DNA from: Deltaproteobacteria bacterium
GTDB lineage: Bacteria > Myxococcota > JADLHZ01
Length of the DNA stretch: 64,000 bases
Assembly: GCA_020848545.1 (NCBI GenBank)
Contig: JADLHZ010000090.1
Span: 100,984-164,983 of the forward strand
Reading direction: 5' to 3'
Part shown: piece after piece, positions 60,955-64,000 of the stretch
How positions within the stretch are numbered: the stretch's first letter is position 1
Layout of the letters: each line of letters opens with the position of its first letter
Made by a program: the position numbers and the translations under genes
The notes under the pieces: model-generated
Database searches by the model: none
What the model was told of the DNA's origin: nothing
Seen by the model: only the letters and a program-made list of their open reading frames with translations

Positions 60955-63903
60955 ATGAGGGTGCTCGAGTTCGAGACCTGTGAAAAGCTGCACGAGAGTC
61001 AGCGGTCCATCGTCTACCGAACACGGCAAGACGGCGGACAGCCGAGCGTCATCCTCAAGATCCTCAAGGGGGAACATCATCCGGCGCAAGGGCTCGCGCG
61101 TTTCCGTCGGCAATTCGAGCTCGGTCTCGAGATCACGAGCCCCCACGTCGTCGCGGTACAGCGGGTCGCACCGTTCGAGGGCACGCTCGTCGGCGTCCTC
61201 GAAGACTTCGGCGCTGAGTCTCTGGCGCGGTGGATCCAGCGCGACCGACCAAAACTGAGAGAGGCGCTGCAAATCGCGATCTGCCTTTGCCGCGGGCTGG
61301 CCGACGTCCACAACGCCGGCATCGTGCACAAGAACGTCTGTCCTTCGAACGTGCTCTGGAACCGCGCCACCGGCATCGCCAAGCTGAGCGACTTCGGCAT
61401 CGCCTCGCGCCTCCAGCGTACCGCGACCGCGCCCCATGCACCGCGTCTTCTCGAGGGCACGTTGGCCTATATGTCGCCGGAGCAGACCGGGCGCATGAAC
61501 CATCCTGTCGACTACCGCACGGATTTCTATTCGCTCGGCGTTACCCTCTACGAGCTCTTCGCAGGCAAGCGGCCGTTCGAGAGCGACGACCCACTCGAGA
61601 TCATTCACGCCCACATCGCCAAGCAGCCCGTCGCCCCGATCCGCCACGATCCCACACTGCCCGAGGCGCTCTCAAGCATCGTCATGAAGCTCCTCGAAAA
61701 GGAGCCTGAAGACCGCTACCAGAGCGCCGAGGGCGCAGGGCACGATCTCACCGAGTGCCTGAAACAGCTGGATGGCCATGAGCCGATCCGTGCGTTTGCG
61801 CTCGCCAGCAAGGACGTCCGCGGGCGGTTTCGACTCCCGGCGAAGCTCTACGGGAGAGAGGCCGACGTGAGCGCGCTGGTCGGCGCGTTCCGAAGAGTCG
61901 TCGCGGGTGAGCTCGTCTTCACCCTGGTCAGCGGGTACTCGGGGGTGGGCAAGTCCTCGCTCGTGCAGGAGCTATATCGTCCGCTTGCCGTCGCGAGGGG
62001 ACGCTATGTCTCGGGCAAGTACGATCAGTATCAGCGCAGCGTGCCGTACTCGGCTCTCGGGCGGGCGTTTGACGCGCTTTGCGACCAGCTCCTCGGCGAG
62101 GCGCCAGAGATCCTGGAGGCCTGGCGCCAGCGGATCGTCGAGGCGCTCGGAAAGAACGGTCAAGCGCTCATCGAGGTGATCCCGCGTCTCGAAGCGATCA
62201 TCGGGCCGCAGCCAACCCTGCCCGAACGCGACGCCCAGTCGGCGCAGAACCTCTTCAACCAAGTCTGTCAGGAGTTCGTTCAGGCGATCTGTCGTCCGCA
62301 AGAGCCATTGGTGCTCTTCCTCGATGACCTGCAGTGGGCCGATATCGCCTCGCTCACCTTGCTTCGGACGGTCCTCGAGAATCACACCATTCGAGGTCTG
62401 CACCTGGTCGGCGCTTACCGCGGCAACGAGGTGGACTCTAGCCATCCCCTGCTCCTGCTCGTCGACGATGCCCACAAGGCCGGGTTAGCGATCGGGACGA
62501 TCCACCTCGACAACCTGACGCTCGCCCACGTGACGAGGCTCGTCGCGGACACGCTCTCACTGCGCGAGGATGAAGCGGCGAGCCTCGCGGGCATCATCCA
62601 CGCAAAGACACAGGGCAACGCCTTCTTCGCGACCGAGTTCCTGAAGGCGCTGCATGCCGAGGGGCTTCTACTCTTCAATCAGGTGGGGCCGCGCTGGGAG
62701 TGGGACGTTGCCGCAATCCACGCCCGGCAGATCACCGACAACGTGGTGGACCTGATGGCGGGCCGCATCCGGCTGCTGCCCGCCGCGACGCAGAAGCTGC
62801 TCCGATTGGCGGCGTGCATCGGCGGCGCGTTCGACCTTCAAACTCTGGCCATCATCTCCGACGGCACCGACAAGGTCCCACTGGTTCTGCAATCGCTCGC
62901 GCCAGCGGTACAGCTCGGCGTGATCGTGCCCCGCGATGAGATCCGCCTCAACCGCGCCGGCAGCGACGCAGATGACCATCCTGGTAGAGACCGCTTCGCC
63001 TTCCAGCATGATCGCGTCCAGCAGGCGGCCTACTCGCTGATCCCCGAAGTCGAGCGGCAGAGGGTTCACCTCGACATTGCGCGGCACCTCATCGACGACG
63101 CGTTGGTCAGGCGCGATCTCGAGGAGCGGCTCTTCGAGATCGTCAGTCACATCAAGCAAGGCGCGGCGCTGCTGACCGATCCGGACGAGAGGCAACGCGC
63201 GGCGAGGCTGAACCTCCAGGCAGGCTCGAAGGCCAAGAAGGCCTCCGCGCACCACGCCTCGCTCGACCATTTTCGGATGGCGAAGAGCTTTTTGAGCGAA
63301 GGAGCTTTCGACGCGGACTACGCGTTGGCGTTCGAGATCCATCTGGGCCTGGCAAAGAGCTGCTCGGTCGCCGGCCAATTCGCCGAAGCGGACGCGCTGT
63401 ACCCGGTCCTGTTCGAGAGGGCGCGAACGGTGATGGACAAAGTCCGAGTCCACACCGTTCAGATGGACGACTACCACCTGCAGGGAGACTACGTCAGGGC
63501 CATCGGCGTGCAAACAGAAGCGCTACGCCTGCTCGGTGAGCCGGTGCCTTCGAGCGCGGGTGAGCTCGAGACAGCCATCGACGCGGAGCTTTCGCTGAGC
63601 CGGCAACATCTCGGCAGCAGGAAGGTCGCCGATCTGGCAGACGCTCCGGAGATCGAGGCACCTGAGATCGCGGCCACGCTGAGAACGCTGATGAGCCTGT
63701 GGATGAGCGCCTACCTCGTCTCCAGAGAAGACTTGGTTCAGTGGAGCTCCGTCAGGCTGGCCAACTTGTCCTTACAACACGGCAACAGCGAGATGGCTTC
63801 GTTTGCCTTCGTCCAATTTGGGTATCTCTGCATCCGGCGACTTCAGAAATTCGAAGAGGGTTACCAGTACGGCCAAGTGTCGGCGCTCGGGCTGAATCGA
63901 TAG
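60955..63903 (+). CDS. Kinase-like / AAA ATPase / TPR signalling protein, HKN catalytic loop, C-terminally short
   Basis: The protein is 982 aa from ATG at 60955. The kinase-like domain (about 1-275) keeps VILKILK, DFGIAS and SPEQTG, but HRD is replaced by HKN (N127 in place of the catalytic Asp), so kinase activity is doubtful. A STAND/AAA-16 ATPase follows (Walker A GYSGVGKS with K333, LVLFLDDLQWAD), then TPR-like helices to the end. In relatives (PknK-like multi-sensor kinases) GAF and histidine-kinase domains follow, often giving 1,700 aa or more. Here a TAG at 63901 ends the protein inside the TPR region. It is probably degenerate or a truncated paralogue, unless the stop is a sequencing error. 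Confidence 0.85.
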   Translation: MRVLEFETCEKLHESQRSIVYRTRQDGGQPSVILKILKGEHHPAQGLARFRRQFELGLEITSPHVVAVQRVAPFEGTLVGVLEDFGAESLARWIQRDRPKLREALQIAICLCRGLADVHNAGIVHKNVCPSNVLWNRATGIAKLSDFGIASRLQRTATAPHAPRLLEGTLAYMSPEQTGRMNHPVDYRTDFYSLGVTLYELFAGKRPFESDDPLEIIHAHIAKQPVAPIRHDPTLPEALSSIVMKLLEKEPEDRYQSAEGAGHDLTECLKQLDGHEPIRAFALASKDVRGRFRLPAKLYGREADVSALVGAFRRVVAGELVFTLVSGYSGVGKSSLVQELYRPLAVARGRYVSGKYDQYQRSVPYSALGRAFDALCDQLLGEAPEILEAWRQRIVEALGKNGQALIEVIPRLEAIIGPQPTLPERDAQSAQNLFNQVCQEFVQAICRPQEPLVLFLDDLQWADIASLTLLRTVLENHTIRGLHLVGAYRGNEVDSSHPLLLLVDDAHKAGLAIGTIHLDNLTLAHVTRLVADTLSLREDEAASLAGIIHAKTQGNAFFATEFLKALHAEGLLLFNQVGPRWEWDVAAIHARQITDNVVDLMAGRIRLLPAATQKLLRLAACIGGAFDLQTLAIISDGTDKVPLVLQSLAPAVQLGVIVPRDEIRLNRAGSDADDHPGRDRFAFQHDRVQQAAYSLIPEVERQRVHLDIARHLIDDALVRRDLEERLFEIVSHIKQGAALLTDPDERQRAARLNLQAGSKAKKASAHHASLDHFRMAKSFLSEGAFDADYALAFEIHLGLAKSCSVAGQFAEADALYPVLFERARTVMDKVRVHTVQMDDYHLQGDYVRAIGVQTEALRLLGEPVPSSAGELETAIDAELSLSRQHLGSRKVADLADAPEIEAPEIAATLRTLMSLWMSAYLVSREDLVQWSSVRLANLSLQHGNSEMASFAFVQFGYLCIRRLQKFEEGYQYGQVSALGLNR

Positions 63904-63925
63904 TCACCGGATAGTTTTTCTCGAT

Positions 63926-64000
63926 CTACTTCGTCGTCGCCGAAGCGGCGCTGCTGGCGGAACGAGAGACGCGGCGGCCAGAAACTTTCTCACGCTGCGA
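63926..64000 (-). CDS. Possible C-terminal end of a gene running off the window
   Basis: On the reverse strand, 24 codons before TAG (63926-63928) read QREKVSGRRVSRSASSAASATTK, a Ser/Arg/Ala-rich tail. The frame is open to the window edge. No family can be recognised from so little; it could also be chance in high-GC DNA. Confidence 0.3.
   Translation of the reverse strand, partial: SQREKVSGRRVSRSASSAASATTK

Overview
The window is high-GC, densely packed bacterial DNA that looks like a myxobacterium or a close relative (Myxococcota / former Deltaproteobacteria). The signs are a Ser/Thr kinase with a PEGA tail, FHA-GAF and PilZ signalling proteins, many small lipoproteins, a MopE-like metal-binding motif, a caspase-like protease behind a sigma/anti-sigma pair, a nucleotide-carrier/HEAT/cyclic-nucleotide-binding fusion, and frequent GTG/TTG starts with 4-base gene overlaps. 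This assignment is inference; no marker gene was searched.

Layout. 1-7.7 kb: Ser/Thr kinase, metal-binding lipoprotein, a TPR-like protein, a di-haem peroxidase, a family 1 glycosidase and a lysine 2,3-aminomutase (KamA). 7.7-11.2 kb: reverse operon of FHA-GAF protein, a LysM-like protein and an aminopeptidase lipoprotein. 11.2-18.3 kb: porin, patatin, nitrilase-fold amidase, RhlE helicase, PilZ protein and PurA. 18.3-28 kb: the carrier-HEAT-cNMP fusion, a metalloprotease-like protein, a transposase remnant inside a repeat-rich gap, thioesterase, S33 peptidase and a TonB-dependent receptor. 28.1-33.5 kb: a tightly overlapping five-gene operon (unknown protein, AAA ATPase, VWA protein, minimal pyruvate-kinase-like enzyme, divergent second PurA). 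This is the best candidate for an undescribed system. 33.5-41.9 kb: M16 and M3 peptidases, then purM-purN-flavoprotein-YkgJ. 41.9-46.7 kb: Cys-rich lipoproteins, then sigma factor, anti-sigma factor, caspase/beta-barrel protein and lipoprotein. 46.8-56.6 kb: hypotheticals, an AraC-type regulator, a PHP-metallohydrolase lipoprotein between two beta-barrel genes, a ceramidase-like membrane protein and a PNKP-like phosphatase.

56.7-60.6 kb is accessory DNA inserted at tRNA-Arg(CCG). The 3' half of the tRNA recurs about 2.6 kb downstream, and its last bases recur again 1.3 kb further on, which outlines two small tandem islands. They carry a serine-recombinase remnant, two excisionase-like helix-turn-helix genes at matching positions, and toxin-antitoxin genes, intact (VapBC-like) and decayed (AF2212-like, BrnTA, HNH, HicB). 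From 60.95 kb to the end lies a large kinase/AAA signalling protein with an HKN catalytic loop and an early stop.

Large reverse-frame open frames across real genes are GC artefacts and are not annotated. Functions are family recognition by eye; no database search was possible.
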